This document shows positions 1 through 12,143 of a stretch of DNA of 29,307 bases, one piece after another. Position 1 is the first letter of the stretch. Every line of letters starts with the position of its first letter. Under the pieces are notes generated by a model, which did no database searches, was not told the DNA's origin, and saw nothing but the letters and a program-made list of their open reading frames with translations. The position numbers and the translations under genes are program-made. The DNA is from Leucogyrophana mollusca (taxonomy: Eukaryota; Basidiomycota; Agaricomycetes; Boletales), in the NCBI GenBank assembly GCA_021014945.1, contig MU266624.1, forward strand, positions 1 to 29,307, written 5' to 3'.

Positions 1-473
1 TGGAATGGCTTAGACTGCCCAAACGCTCACGTAGCGTTCCGTTATAACAAGCCTGACAAGTCTTACCTGTACACCAAGGACGATGCGATCGCGACGGGGT
101 GAGCATGCTCGAGGACTACAAGGAGTTCTGTGTTAGAGTTGTCCTTTGTGGATTCCTGAGCCTTACAATGAGCATCAAAGATGGCCTCGTCATCTTGCAG
201 GCATATGAAAAAATCCTTCCTGTCTCCGTCGTATGGCGACGCGCGTCGAAGTCCAAGAGTGGAGTTCAGGCGCCGCCTCCGTCGATGATGGATAGTGAGG
301 AGGGACAGGAGGACATTGGCGTCACACCCAACCAGAGCACCCTTTCCAGATTCGAGCAGGTTTAGAGCACCAACTACGCGGTCGAGCTCGGGGCTCCGAG
401 CGCTGTTAAGGTGCTGCTTGCTCGGACTTCAAAGTGTTTCAGAGTGACAGAGCCAAATAATCCGGAAGAGTAA
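1..473 (+). pseudogene. 3' end of an unrecognised spliced gene with an internal stop
   Basis: The window opens inside a coding frame (codons begin at 1) that runs to 98. A GT donor at 99 and an AG acceptor at 160 define a 62-nt intron, and the next exon, from 161, keeps frame and reads through an acidic stretch (MMDSEEGQEDIGV) to TAG at 363-365. The same frame then stays open for another 35 codons to TAA at 471-473, with protein-like composition, so the TAG may be a recent nonsense change or may lie in an unrecognised intron. I do not recognise the family. The 5' part lies outside the window. Confidence 0.4.
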
Positions 474-1489
474 CAGGGGACTCGACACCGCGTCCTTACT
501 GCAGCAACCGCGGTTTTGAATGTGTCACACCTGCAGACCCGGGAACCGGAACAGTGACCCCTCTAAATGGTTTATAACACTGCAAGATTCGTTGGGAGAT
601 CTGGAAGAGAAGGAGGTCGACCAGCTTCTGACCCGGTAGAACCGGTGAACTACCTGCAACGCCACCTGTGTTCTCGTGAAATTCACACCTTGTTGCGGTG
701 GCGTCAGACAATTGTTCCCTTCCTACTCTTGAGGTCAGCACGCTCCGTCCAAGAGCAGTGCGTTGGCTAGAATTACGTATTTGGCGAACCCCTGCATGCA
801 CGAAACGCAGGAATGGAGAACGTCAGATTATATAGACAATTGCATAGCGGTTTTTTAGCGGCGGCTTGCGTTTAGAATAGGTTAAAATGTACGGTGACTG
901 TGAAATAACCAACGTGCAAGGGGGTTGAAGAGATAGCCACATTCACTTGGGCGCATGGTGAGTTGGGAGCGGCAGGACGTGACAGGGAGAAGCCCGCGGT
1001 CAGGACGTACGTGAATAGGAAGCCGTATTCGCTCGTATGTGTCATGTATGTAGCTATATCTCTTGCGTGTGAGACTAGTTCGAACACGACAAGGCGCAAA
1101 CTATGCGGTGGTGTGCCTGGAACTGTATGTACGAACCAACAGCCGGTAAAGTAGGAAGGAGGGGGGGTCGTTTCGCCGACGTGCCTCCAACAGGCGCAAT
1201 CTCGCTGTGTTGGTCTTCTATTTTCATGCTTCCGGGTGACTACAACAGTCGCGTTCGGAATGGGACGCGGTTGGTGGGCGAGGCAAAAGAAACAGAAAGA
1301 GATGATAAATAGATGGGAGAGGCTCACCTTCGTCTCATGGGCTGGCCGACGCGATGCGGCGCCAGGGTGTTTGCGCAGGGGGCTCGGTGACGAAGCGGAG
1401 GCGAGGAACAAGTGGGAGCGATGCAGCGTTCCTTGGGTTTTCGACGTTGGAGTGCGCCACGCCCTCCCGGGTGGCTAGGCACCGGCGTG
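474..1489. other. No supported gene; one short coding-like fragment
   Basis: Only short overlapping ORFs on both strands are present. A 23-codon stretch at 568-639 (+) reads like protein (DSLGDLEEKEVDQLL) and may be a fragment of the broken gene upstream, but no splice joins it convincingly. The remainder shows nothing recognisable. Confidence 0.3.
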
Positions 1490-2072
1490 GGTGAATCCGA
1501 GAGTGACGAACAGCGGAGTTTTAACGGTCCTGAAATTGGTTCATCTTCTGCCTTCGTCTAGGATTCATTCTGAAGCCATTCACTGCACCACATCCGGGCC
1601 AATTGTTGGGACTGGCTGGCGCCTCATCTGGCCCAGTCCATCCTCACCCGACAGCGCCCCATCCGGCTATATAAGCCTTTCGCTGCACCCCATCCGGGTC
1701 AGGTTTCAAGGCCAGCTGGCGTCTCATCTGGCCCAGTCCATCCAATTTCTGTTTTTCCTTCTGCCCTGGGGCCTTGCGTGCTGGAGTCCTTTCCCCTGGA
1801 ACGACTGGGCCGACCTTGGCCCGCTTAGTAGCTGCGGTGGAGGCTCGAGCACACGGCCCCCTAATTCTGACGCCCCCGTGCTTGTCTACACGCGACAACT
1901 GAGCAATCTTTCTGGGCCAGCGCCATCCCAACCTAGCTGGACCCCACAGGCTACCCCTCTTTCTGTGGAGGTAGGCTCTTCTTGAAGAAGAGCTGCTCTG
2001 TGTTGCCACCTGCACGCCCTTCTGAACGGTGTGGGCTTCACACCCCCACCACATGTATCTTCCCCCTCTTCA
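1490..2072 (+). repeat. Dispersed repeat, copy 1 (inverted partner at 14086-14580)
   Basis: This segment matches the reverse complement of 14086-14580 closely, especially over 1576-1947, and more loosely to about 1497 on the left and 2072 on the right. Copy 1 carries about 90 extra bases (about 1948-2030) relative to copy 2. Inside it a segment beginning CTGCACC is repeated exactly 100 bp apart (1583 and 1683). A TATA-like run (CTATATAAGCC) lies at about 1667-1677. Long open frames cross both copies but look like by-products of GC-rich sequence. No terminal inverted repeat or target duplication was found. Confidence 0.7.
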
Positions 2073-3081
2073 CCCCTTGCCAACGGGAAGCACACCCACC
2101 AACGAAGGCACGTTCCAGATCCTTGATTCATGGGCTATACTACCGTTGGATCTGTCATGCAAAATGAACATGAAGTGCGAAACGGCCCTCCCCACCTCCC
2201 CCCAACAAAACCTTGCGCATAAAAACTGGATATTGTTGAGAGTACCATTCCATAGAACTGCCAACTTGAATTAGCGAAAATACTGGTGTAGAGCGTTTGC
2301 GAGCTCGAAAAGTGGTTGAGCAGCTCCAAAAAAAGTATATTTGCGACCGCCATTGGCTGATCCAAACAGATCCTCAAGCCCTTTCCTCCCAGAAAATTTG
2401 AGCTGGTACCTCACAGTATCCCTCCACCTGCCACTTAATTTTACGAGGTGAGTGAGGGCAGCGTTGTTGTGCTATTCACGATTTCTTGACAGGCTTAAAG
2501 AGGAAATGCGTGACAAATTTTTGCATTACGCTTCCGTTTTGAAAACTCTGTTGCAGCTCTGCGGCAGAGCTCAACTCTCAACAAAAAATGTAAATAGTAC
2601 ATGCTCGTGTATCTAGGGCATTAGTGCACCAGGGCGTCAATGCCAGAGTGAAAAAATTCGTGGCTGTTAAGATTTCACAAAGGTTTGCATTACTGATCCA
2701 ATGATAGCAATAGGCTTCACACAGGTCTAATTCACTCCGAGCATGGGGCTACAACAGGGCCGGTGGGCTTCGTTTTGTTGACGAAAATAAAATAACTATA
2801 TGCGAGGAAATCACTCCATAGCTCTACTTATACTGTAGCTTGTAGTCCTATAGAAATAAAAGGTCAAATAAACAAGCATATCCGAATCGGCGGCATCCCG
2901 GCAAGCCCTGAGTTCCAAACATCACGACAACACTACATAAGTATATCATCCTATATTCGATGTCCGATACAAGTATTGCCAAAATGGGAGGCGCAGCATT
3001 TTGAAACTTAGTGTACAACTTTCCAATTGCCAAGCGTTCCGTGAAACGCCATCACGCAAGGACTCAAACTAGTACGCAGGC
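2073..3081. other. No gene seen
   Basis: Stop codons are frequent in all frames, and no exon chain, repeat or RNA gene was recognised. It is more A+T-rich than the flanking repeat and could be the 5' flank of the protease gene. Confidence 0.4.
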
Positions 3082-4985
3082 GTGTTCTCGACCACGATTC
3101 TTCACATGGCCGTGTATAAACTGCAGGAAAGATACCTTGACTCATTGTGGCCAGCTCATGTGGAAACCTGGACGGATCGCGACCGCAATGGTCGTCAACC
3201 CAAGAAGCCTTCGCTCCTGCGGTGCGGAGACTATGACCGTGAATTGAACGCCTTTCCCGTCAAGGAGTACCCTTCTGAGAGAGTGCTGGTGTATATCCCA
3301 AGCAAGTACAAGAACGGGTTGCGTTTCCTCAACTGTATAATCAGCTGCCTGTCTGAGGCCACCGCTCTTGACCCTCCGCCCGACAACAAACATGCCGAAG
3401 ACCTTCATAGAACCCTCTGGAAGGCGCTCATCTTCCACGACGTGATTAGAGAAGAATTCATGAACGGCGTCAGGAGTACCTTTTACGCTCCCGGAAAACC
3501 AAAGCCCGTCCCTAGCAGGTTTAACAGGAACGCGGGCTGGCGGTCAGCGGTCTTGGACACTTTCTTGACCCTCGAATTCCAGTACCTCACCGCACGGCCG
3601 AGTCAAACCAAGGACATGCGCTCAAAACAACCGCTGGACGTCGGTCTTGACCCTCTGCAGGCTGGTCAGTGTAATTTTTCATATAAATTTCCTGGGGATA
3701 CAGCTCAATGGGTGTAAATAACAAGATTGGATGACATGGATGAAGAAAAACGAGCCTCACCATTTTGGTTGCATGCCGACGGACGAGGAAGAGGCGGATC
3801 TGATGCGGATTGAGGCAGAAGAGGCTGGCATCCCGCTCCAACCAAATACGGAGACGCCTGGAACCGTCACTGAGAATTACAAACGCTTGATATCTGAACG
3901 ATATGCACTTTTGGATAAGTCCAAAGGGAAAGAGAAGGAGGCTGCAGTTCAGCCAGAGCCGGAGGTAACGAACCCGCCCTTGTTGGATTTGTTTTATGGC
4001 GCCAACTGAAAATTAAAGGCCCATACCCAGGGGAAGAAAAGCACGGGGAAGGTAAAGACAAAGTCAGCGAAGGCCTTCACCAAGGTCAGCTTCCTCTTCG
4101 TGCTTTTCGTGACAATTTTCATTGGTGACGTGCACGACAGGTCGCTGCGCTTTCCGTTGACAATTTTCCGCTGGACGAGATGCTAAATACGGCCAAAGCC
4201 TCGCCATCCTTACTCCCCCCACCGTTTTTCTGGCCGCTCCATGGCTTCCCTCGGCAAACATTCGACTGCCGGGAGGTGGAGATCCTTGCGTCGCGTATCA
4301 GCCTGCTTAACGATGGCTGCGTCAACGGGTGCTCTGTGCTCTTCGCCTCCCTAATGGACTCTGAAAGCTCTAAGCGTTGCGCGATTCTATCGTCTCATGA
4401 AATCGTCCGCGTTCGATGCGACCATCTAGAGGACGCTGATTTATGGAGAAATTGTGCATGGACCAAGTATTGGGAGAAGGACACGTGGATCATACCCATC
4501 CACCGGCCGGTCGTAAAACATTGGGTCCTGTGCGTGTTGAGGTTCCCATCTCGCGAGATGCACCTCTTCGACAGCTTGGCAAACAACACTGAGGAATCGT
4601 GGTGTTCAGATGTGAAGGTAAGAATGTTTCTTGACACAAAAATGTGTGGCGCTTATAGCTCGCACAGGGAGTCTTGGCTTTGGTAGACCGTCTGTTGTCA
4701 AACCCGACAGCTGTTAGTGGCGACGACGGAGTGAAACTGGCAGCCACTCAGCCCTGGAAAACACGGTATATCTGTGTAGGTATTCACTGGTGCTCACATA
4801 GCTTCAACTGATCGCCACGGCAGGAATATCCTCTGCAGAACAACATCGTCGACTGCGGGCTTTGGGTACTTGCGGTTACTGCGGCTGTTTTACGCGGTCA
4901 CGATATCACAAATCTCCGACATCATGATATGGGGAAATTTCGAAAATACCTTCACGCACTTGTGACCTCGATGCCTGCGCAATAA
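3082..4985 (+). CDS. Ulp1/C48-type cysteine protease gene, six exons
   Basis: Six exons keep one frame: 3082-3664, 3726-3964, 4031-4084, 4141-4617, 4668-4775 and 4824-4985, giving about 540 residues, with GT-AG introns of 48-66 nt. The C-terminal third has the layout of a SUMO/deubiquitinase-like C48 peptidase. A Trp-rich segment leads to KHWVLCVLRF (His about 419), LFDSL (Asp about 436), and LQNNIVDCGLWVL (Gln about 492, catalytic Cys about 498). The N-terminal 270 residues are unassigned, followed by a Lys-rich linker. Known family role: cleavage of SUMO-like modifiers. In Agaricomycetes such genes often accompany KDZ-type transposons, but no KDZ transposase is visible here. The start is uncertain: the ATG at 3082 is the first in frame, one at 3106 is possible, and an upstream exon cannot be excluded. 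Confidence 0.75.
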
Positions 4986-5506
4986 TCACCATTTTTCTTG
5001 AATTTTTCCACCTCCATCCGGCATTGAAACCGCTAGCATTGTACGATACTGTTCCCTCCATACCATCGCTGCGTAGGTCTGAACAAATTCTGCGACGAGC
5101 TCCTTCCTACGGCGCAACGGCAGTTACAACAAATACCACGTTCGATCAACACGTTTGAGCCCAAAATATCGTACGTCTACCACCGCCCCACAGGCAAACT
5201 GTGTCGTGGACATCTTTTATCTTCAACATGGATGAGGCAGGTGGTTATTCGAGGAGGACAGGGACGGTAAGGTCAGCAAATAAACTGATATCTTGCGTGC
5301 TATATGTACCGCCATACATGGGCCAGTAACGAATTTTAATTTGCGGAATGTCTCGCTGATGCACCTCGAGCGGGAGGGTGGCTGTGGCAGGAGAGTGAAC
5401 GCTCCGAGTATGTGAACCCTGGCATGCATCTTTCAGTTCGATTCGGGCTGCCAACCACGCATTCTGCTGTTCGACAAATTTTCCCTGATACTATCTCTGC
5501 CTCAAC
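4986..5506. other. Spacer between protease gene and transposase relic
   Basis: No coding frame, RNA gene or clear repeat was found. It probably holds the 3' flank of the protease gene and the decayed left flank of the pogo-type element; no terminal inverted repeat could be identified. Confidence 0.35.
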
Positions 5507-7149
5507 ATGCCAAGTGCAAACCGCAACCACGAAGACCGGATCCAAGCTGCCCTCATCGAGGCCCTTGCATCTAGCCTTAACGACAAATGACAGACTGTAT
5601 TCTGCTTGCGGGAGGCAGCAAACAAGTATGGGGAACCACGTACCGCTCTTACAGCCCGCTATAATGGGAGGAAGACATGGGCAGAAGCTCATGCCCATTA
5701 GAAAAACCTCACGCCATCACATGAAGACGTACTCAAAGCTTGGGTCAAAGCACCGTGCCATCGTTGCGTGCCGCTAACATGTTTCGCTGTCGCAGAGCAT
5801 GCCGCGCCACTTCAGGACTCGTCATCCGGATTTGAAGGTTCGATGGACGAACCGTACTCAAGTAACGGAATACTTCAAGAAAAATAGATAGCATAGATGA
5901 GAAAGGGACCAAGCTCGAGGTAAGAAACCGCACCTTGGTTGTTTTCGACCGCGACCAGAAAAGCATACAACACCCGGAGAGCGCGGACCGCGAGCTTGGG
6001 ACACCCATCGAGGCTGTGTCTGCTGATGGTACAGTCTTTCCGCCGTCAGTCATTATTTTAAAAGCCCATATGCGCCACATTGCGTGGGCACGAAACAACC
6101 CTTGTGAAGAAAGGTGAGCTTTCAACATCGAACACGAACAGCAAATCGCAGGGTCTCGATTTCACCCAATTGTTGGACGGGCCTGGCTTGAAGGGGCTGA
6201 TGCACGACTTTGAGCTAGCCACTGCCACTCACAATACGTCGGACGGGTGGAGACTACTCTTCCTCGATGGCCACAGCTCTCACTGCACATATAAACTCGT
6301 CGATGTCTGCGACAAACGCCGCATTATCATGCTCTGTCTGCCATCGCATACCACCTATTGACTGCAGCCAAGTGGCATCGGCATATTTGGTCCTCTGGCA
6401 TCATGCTGGAAAGCGGAGGTCAACAAGGCCAGCAGAGCCAATACTATCGCCACGAACCACAACCTTCTAGAATATTACAATGCTGCCCGTGTGCGAGCCT
6501 TCCCGTCGGCAAAAATTCAGGCGGCATTGCAGAAAACCGGCATTTACCCACTCAATCGCAACATAATTGAGGGCTCTGCTTTCCCGCCTGCTTGAAACAC
6601 AATCACGCAAGCCGCGCGACCGGTTACGCCGAGTTCCCAGAACTCCTCGAATTTTATACAGCACCTACAGTGGAGTCGGCCAGGATTGTTGCCGAAAGCC
6701 CTGGTGCTCAGCCTATGCATCATCTAGTCAACTTCCCGCCACTCATCCACCGAAGGGTATCTCACCAAACTTATGTTGGCGCATACGGTGAACTTCGTAA
6801 TTTGGCGGAGAAGGAAAAGGCGCAGATGGAAGCAGAAAATGCAGCCAAGGAGTTAATGGAGGCAGAAAACGAGGGCCTGCGACAAGAGTTGTATGCGAAG
6901 AAGAAGCCGAATGGTGCAAAGCGGGAGAAATCTAAGCAGGGAGCAGTATCTTGCACCAATTGTTTGAAAGTGCTCACTGAAGATACTGCTCAGTCCACTC
7001 GCCCTGCTCGTCTTCGCCCCGCCCTTGAGCACTTGCTGGCCAACCAAAAGCTGCAGCCACCACTGATCGTCGTCGGAGTTGGTTGCATTGACAGCGCTTT
7101 CTCCTCGTCGTTTTGGCGGAGACATAACCAACACACTGGGAAGGGGTAA
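5507..7149 (+). pseudogene. Decayed pogo/Fot-type (DDE_1) transposase
   Basis: The frame from ATG 5507 reads a psq/CENP-B-like N-terminus (NHEDRIQAALIEALASSL), then hits TGA at 5588-5590 and TAG at 5699-5701. A shifted frame near 5800 gives RHFRTRHPDLKVRWTN, typical of the second helix-turn-helix. About 70 residues normally present before the first catalytic Asp are missing. The catalytic core continues as IDEKG, DRDQKSIQHPESADRELGT, LLFLDGHSSH (6253-6282) and a frameshifted LQPSGIGIFGPL segment, followed by LLEYYNAARVRAF and a coiled, Lys/Glu-rich tail (6800-6980). The family is known to mobilise DNA at TA targets. Multiple stops, frameshifts and the deletion make this copy inactive. Confidence 0.75.
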
Positions 7150-8053
7150 AGAAGGTCATCAAGATTTCAATGAGCAACAAAGCTTCTGGAGATGTGGAAA
7201 ACTAGCCCGCTGTGAGAAAGTGGACGTCGAGCCTGGCGGCGAGAGCATGACCTGATGTTACCTTTTTTGGAATGCCGCGAGTTGCCGACCGCCGACCCAC
7301 TTCCCTGGTTTTCATCCGATTTTGACTCGCCCTCGCAAAATATTCATAGCTCTACACAGCGGATAGAGTAAAATACGAGGATATATGAATCGAATACATA
7401 AATGTTTCCCTTCAACCCCATGTACTTTTTTATGGCATCCTGTGAACATACTGTAAGGTAGCGTGCCCGTCTCGGCCCGGAAGCGTCCTTCATCAACAAT
7501 CAATATGACTGCGTCGCTCTCCCTTGGACCATCGCCAAACGCCCTCGTTTCTCTGGATTTCATGTCTCTTTCTTTCCCTTTGTGTCTCCATTCCCATCGT
7601 TGTTTCCCTTTCATGTTTCCGCCTCGTCGTTTTGTTGCTGTATTTTACTAGCCGACACTTGGGGCCACGAAACAACATCCCCTTTGTACGCCTCGCTTTC
7701 ACTTTATGCTAGGACCCTCTCTCTCGTGTAGAAAAGCGCCCATGTAACCTCTCGAATAGCTATCGAATCAATTCCCTATCGAAGTCTCTCGCATCGAACG
7801 TCTCAGAAGTCTCTCTCGAAACTCTTAAGTCTTTTATTCATAACTCGATTACTACCTCTTTCTCTATCTAGGCCATTTCTTGTCCCCTCGAACTCGTTCA
7901 GCAATAGTTCTCGCTACGACGCGCGTAGCTAACTGACAATACAAAGCTAGAATTTACGAGTCGAGAAGTGTTGACCCGTTTCGTACTACGGCGCAGTACG
8001 CCTCGAAAGGAGGATGCCTGTAGTTGAAGTCCTGCAGAATGAAATTCTTCCAA
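7150..8053. other. No gene seen; pyrimidine-rich stretch
   Basis: The stretch 7480-7900 is rich in C and T with many CTCG and TCTC runs, resembling promoter or UTR sequence of basidiomycete genes, but no coding frame is attached to it. No repeat or RNA gene was recognised. Confidence 0.3.
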
Positions 8054-8650
8054 TTATACTGGCACAAATTCCTGAAAATAAATCTGGCCCATATATCTCT
8101 TCGAGGCTTCACACATAATAAGATAACCCCCGAGTCTTCTGAGCCAATTGTTAAGCAGGACTTGTGTAGGTGAGACTACAAGGGCTTCAGCGCGATCTGG
8201 GACAAAGAGTTGTGTGCATGTGTCGCATTGGCAGCTGATGAACCATGTATCAAACGACTGACTACTGATGACTCGTTGAGGCACCATGGGGAAAAATCTC
8301 GCTGCCGTGACGGGAGATAAGGGGGATGAGCAGCCCAGACAGGTGACGGGACACGCCTTCATAATATGAAAGTATATGGGGCGTACAGCGGCGAATGAAC
8401 AGAATGATATAACGGTATATTTAGAAAATGCCAAAGAGAGAATCTGGGGTGGGCACCGCATTGGGATGTTTTTCTAGCTCGTACTACAACGCATCTGGGT
8501 TGGTTCGTGACCATATATGCATAGAAAGGGGCTTGGAACTCGCATGAATTTTTGCCTTCTTTTTTTCAGTAATGCTCATGAACCTGCATACAACCAGAAA
8601 CCCTTAGGGGCCGGAATTTGATCCGCTGAAACCTCCAAAAAATCTCTGCT
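8054..8650 (-). pseudogene. Degraded partial tandem copy of the BAH/PHD-like gene
   Basis: The stretch 8519-8650 is clearly homologous to 9116-9250, the fifth exon of the neighbouring gene and its donor region: both read FMS(V/I)T(D/E)KKKAKIH on the minus strand, but this copy has a stop just before it. Downstream, a 135-codon minus-strand frame (8054-8461) has Cys pairs (CLGC, CQCDTC) that could be the worn remnant of the PHD-like exon, though the match is weak. It lies immediately 3' of the fuller gene, consistent with a tandem duplication of about 600 bp followed by decay. Confidence 0.5.
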
Positions 8651-8654
8651 GTCT

Positions 8655-9844
8655 TCACAGCCAGTATTCGTTACATTCAGGGCAGTTGTAATATATGAAA
8701 CTTCTGTCGAGCCACCCTTTGCAGTCAGTCTTCACTGCGCTCAAAAAAATCATCACCTCCATGCGCCATTCTGAGTCCGTTGTGCGGCCTTCTGCGGCTT
8801 CCCTGACGATCCTCCTTGCATTTATAACGGCCTTGCCGTTACCCACCAACCCCATAGCTTTACCGCGCTCAACAGGCTTGGATAAGAGCTGGATAAGGAC
8901 AGGATCGCATATTTTGGGATTGGGTGGGGTGCTGGGGGGCGATAGAGCTTCATTGGGTAGCTGAACCTCCCTGCCCCGAATACATTCCACATCGTACCAC
9001 TTCTTACAGCCCAGACAAAAACGCTGTATATCTGTGTCCGGGGAATAAGGGCGCTGACACCCACTGACACAAGTCAGCAGCGGAGACTGAGTATAGTGTG
9101 AAAAGGGATGTAACACATAGAAAAGGGCTCGGAGCTCACATGTATTTTCGCCTTCTTTTTATCAGTAACGCTCATGAACCAGCGTACGAACCAAAAACCC
9201 TTGGGGATTGGATTTTGATCAGCTGAAACCTCCTGGAAATCGAATATACAGATAGGGGCTGTTGAAGAACACTTAGCTACAGCACGTCCCTAATGGTGGT
9301 GATAGCGCTTACACTCTAAGGTCTCAGCTTCAACTATGTCATAGTGATCTGAAAGGATCAGTTCGTCTTTCGAGACAAACCTGAAGCAAGGGTCTGTGAA
9401 TCTTTGCGCCAGTTAGATTCGAGATAGCGATACACATGTGAATAACCCTCTTACTTTGGGCCTGAGATATCATCAAGGGAGTAGAACCACTGAATCAGCA
9501 TCCATATTTGCTACGAGGATCCATGTTAGCATAGCGCTGTCGTTCGGGAGAGCAAGGCTCACGGGTTGGGGCTCTTTGGCTTCAACTCGAATCTCCTTAA
9601 TGAGGCCATACCACTGTCGGCGTTTTTTGCCACGTAGCACAACACTGGATGCAGTTATATTCGTGTATTGGCGGCGAGGAAAACTCCACAAACCGCTCAT
9701 TCTTGGTCCACACATGGTATTCGTGATGTCCAGATAGCTTAACTGTCACAAGGTGGGGTCAGTTTAGCCAATAGAGGGTCGAGGTAGCTCACATCTATAG
9801 GTTTTTGTCGTCTTGAATGTATCCCAATTCTCCGGTTTCAGCAT
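8655..9844 (-). CDS. BAH-domain protein with PHD-like zinc finger, one frameshift
   Basis: Six exons on the minus strand can be joined: 9844-9793, 9742-9563, 9510-9455, 9401-9313, 9258-9140 and 9086-8655, about 308 residues, with introns of 50-54 nt. BAH hallmarks are WYGLIKEIRV, IWMLIQWFYSLDD and DELILSDHYDIVE (about residues 62-117). The last exon has a Cys-rich finger, CVSGC then RFCLGCKKWYDVECI (about 171-200), a VVGN-like VGNGKAV motif and a terminal CPEC pair. The family is chromatin-associated in general; this member's partner is unknown. The second exon needs one base removed, most simply from the six-base A run (plus-strand T run 9623-9628), so the gene is either freshly broken or carries an assembly error. 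The ATG at 9844 was chosen because the first intron then keeps frame. Confidence 0.6.
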
Positions 9845-10448
9845 GGAGGAAGATGGGCGCAAAAGCTTTCCACGAAAGAGCGATTTGGTGACTTCACGAA
9901 TGAGCCAGGGCTAGTAGTTCGTACGTTACATTTACGGGCATACGGCGGGATTTCTCCGCTACAATTCGAAGATCGAGACCACGTAGCATACTATCCCAGC
10001 ACAAATTTTTTAAGTTTCCGCACCACTTGGCCTTCGAAAAAGAGTCCGCCTCGCATAGACCATAACACCGGGTACCATACCGCCCTGGTGACCCTGGTGG
10101 TGGCCGGCGAGCCAGGCCAAGCGAGTCAATACGCCCAACACACGCGGGTTGGCCCAGGTGGCGTCCGAAAAAGGACAAGCACGGTCGCTTCGGCAATGAG
10201 CGTGCGGGTCTCTATTTTCGGAAACGGTGCTGCTCGCCGGGCATGGTTGCGGGCGATCGCGCCCAGCGAAGCATGCTGCAAGGGATACGGTGATCAACAG
10301 GTGCTTGCAGCACCACCACTCGTTTAAACGTACGACCGCCTTGGCTTTGAAACACCGCGTAGAAGCATGAGCCAGCTTCCTTTAAGCGTTCGGACCCTGC
10401 ACACCTCTGACAGCAGTTTTCCGGGTCTCCTGGGCTCGTACTGCTTGC
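9845..10448. other. Intergenic region between BAH/PHD-like and H3 genes
   Basis: The two flanking genes point away from each other, so this region should hold both promoters. A 100-codon minus-strand frame (9894-10196) ends just upstream of the BAH/PHD start but has no recognisable motif. No repeat was found. Confidence 0.35.
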
Positions 10449-10455
10449 TATAAAT
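10449..10455 (+). promoter_or_regulatory. Probable TATA box of the histone H3 gene
   Basis: TATAAAT lies 126 bp upstream of the H3 start codon, followed by a pyrimidine-rich stretch (TCTCTCTCTTC) typical of fungal transcription start regions. It is a sequence-only inference. Confidence 0.45.
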
Positions 10456-10580
10456 CGCAGACTGTGCTAAATTCAATCTCTCTCTTCACCAGAAAACACT
10501 ACGATCTGCACGCCATCGAACAAAAAAATCCTACAGCGTCTCTCCCACGTGCGTACCCATCCCCGATTGCATCGCATCAG

Positions 10581-11221
<641 letters not shown>

Positions 11222-11999
11222 CGGAGCTAGATGGCCATATTTTCACTGCTGCAGAGCCATATCTTCATACACGTCGATAGAAAGCTGTACAAGCGCCATC
11301 ACCCCAGTTGCACTGCTGTCGCCTAGTTCGGTCAGGAGAAGTGCTATGTTGGCCCGCGCCCGCATCCTCTGATTTATGACTGAGAAACGTGAGAAGTGGG
11401 AGGGCCTCGAGCAGGGCAACCTTGAAGAAATTTGGCTCGATTTCTGGAGGCTCTCTCAGCGGCTTAGAGGAATGGCTGGCCAACTAACTCCAGCTTCAGA
11501 GGAGTGCAAACCTCTCTTGCTTCATGGGCGAGCTCAATATCTTCCCACAAAGGTTGTCCGCGTAACATTGCTCACCCCACCACCGGTATAGATTTTGTAG
11601 CGGCGCAACTGCCAACCCCCGACTCCAATGGGCGGTGTCACATATTCCTCTCCTTTTAGACCTTTACATCCTCCAACCAATCGCGGTTGCTTTACCAAAT
11701 TTCTGTCACAGATTCACCGCCATCCACCGCGAACCGCGACGAGGCCAGAACACAACTGCGACAACAAAGCGGCGTGATGATGTAGGGTCAGATAATCTTT
11801 TTCCTTTCGCAGAATCGGAGGCCGAGCTCCGCCTCGTGTCTCTCTGAACGGGGCAGCCGAACTCCCGCCCTCCTGGCTGACGCCCATTGCCCAGCCCGCC
11901 TTTGGTGTAACAGGGCGGTGCTGGGTGGCGGAGGCATCCAAGGCGGGCACAGCTGCTAACGTAGCATTTTCCTTTCCTACAAGATCGTTTGCGGGGGGT
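11222..11999. other. H3 downstream region, no supported gene
   Basis: A 71-codon plus-strand frame at 11376-11591 (EKWEGLEQGNLEEIWLDF) has protein-like composition but no partner exons or known motif. The rest shows only short overlapping frames on both strands. Confidence 0.3.
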
Positions 12000-12143
12000 T
12001 TCACGTTTTATCGCGACAAAACCCTCTTCCCACTACCGCGGTAGCCGAAGGCCTTGTTCCCCATTCGACACTTCACGTTTTATCGCGACAAAACCCTCTT
12101 CCCACTACCGCGGTAGCCGAAGGCCTTGTTCCCCATTCGACAC
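12000..12143 (+). repeat. Perfect tandem duplication, 2 x 72 bp
   Basis: Units 12000-12071 and 12072-12143 are identical. Each contains the 12-bp perfect palindrome CTACCGCGGTAG. The unit is 24 codons long, so the open frame crossing it (11989-12297) repeats SRFIATKPSSHYRGSRRPCS plus four residues, but there is no other sign that this frame is translated. Confidence 0.95.

Noticed and set aside
872..1411. 179-codon minus-strand frame
   Set aside because: No motif, no splice partners, low-complexity composition; likely chance in GC-rich sequence.
1491..1985. 164-codon frame with a similar 132-codon frame in the inverted repeat copy
   Set aside because: Similarity follows from the repeat itself; differences between copies include frame-breaking gaps, so no evidence of protein selection.
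9894..10297. Overlapping minus-strand frames upstream of the BAH/PHD-like gene
   Set aside because: They end before the gene start and cannot be spliced to it in frame with convincing sites; no known motif.
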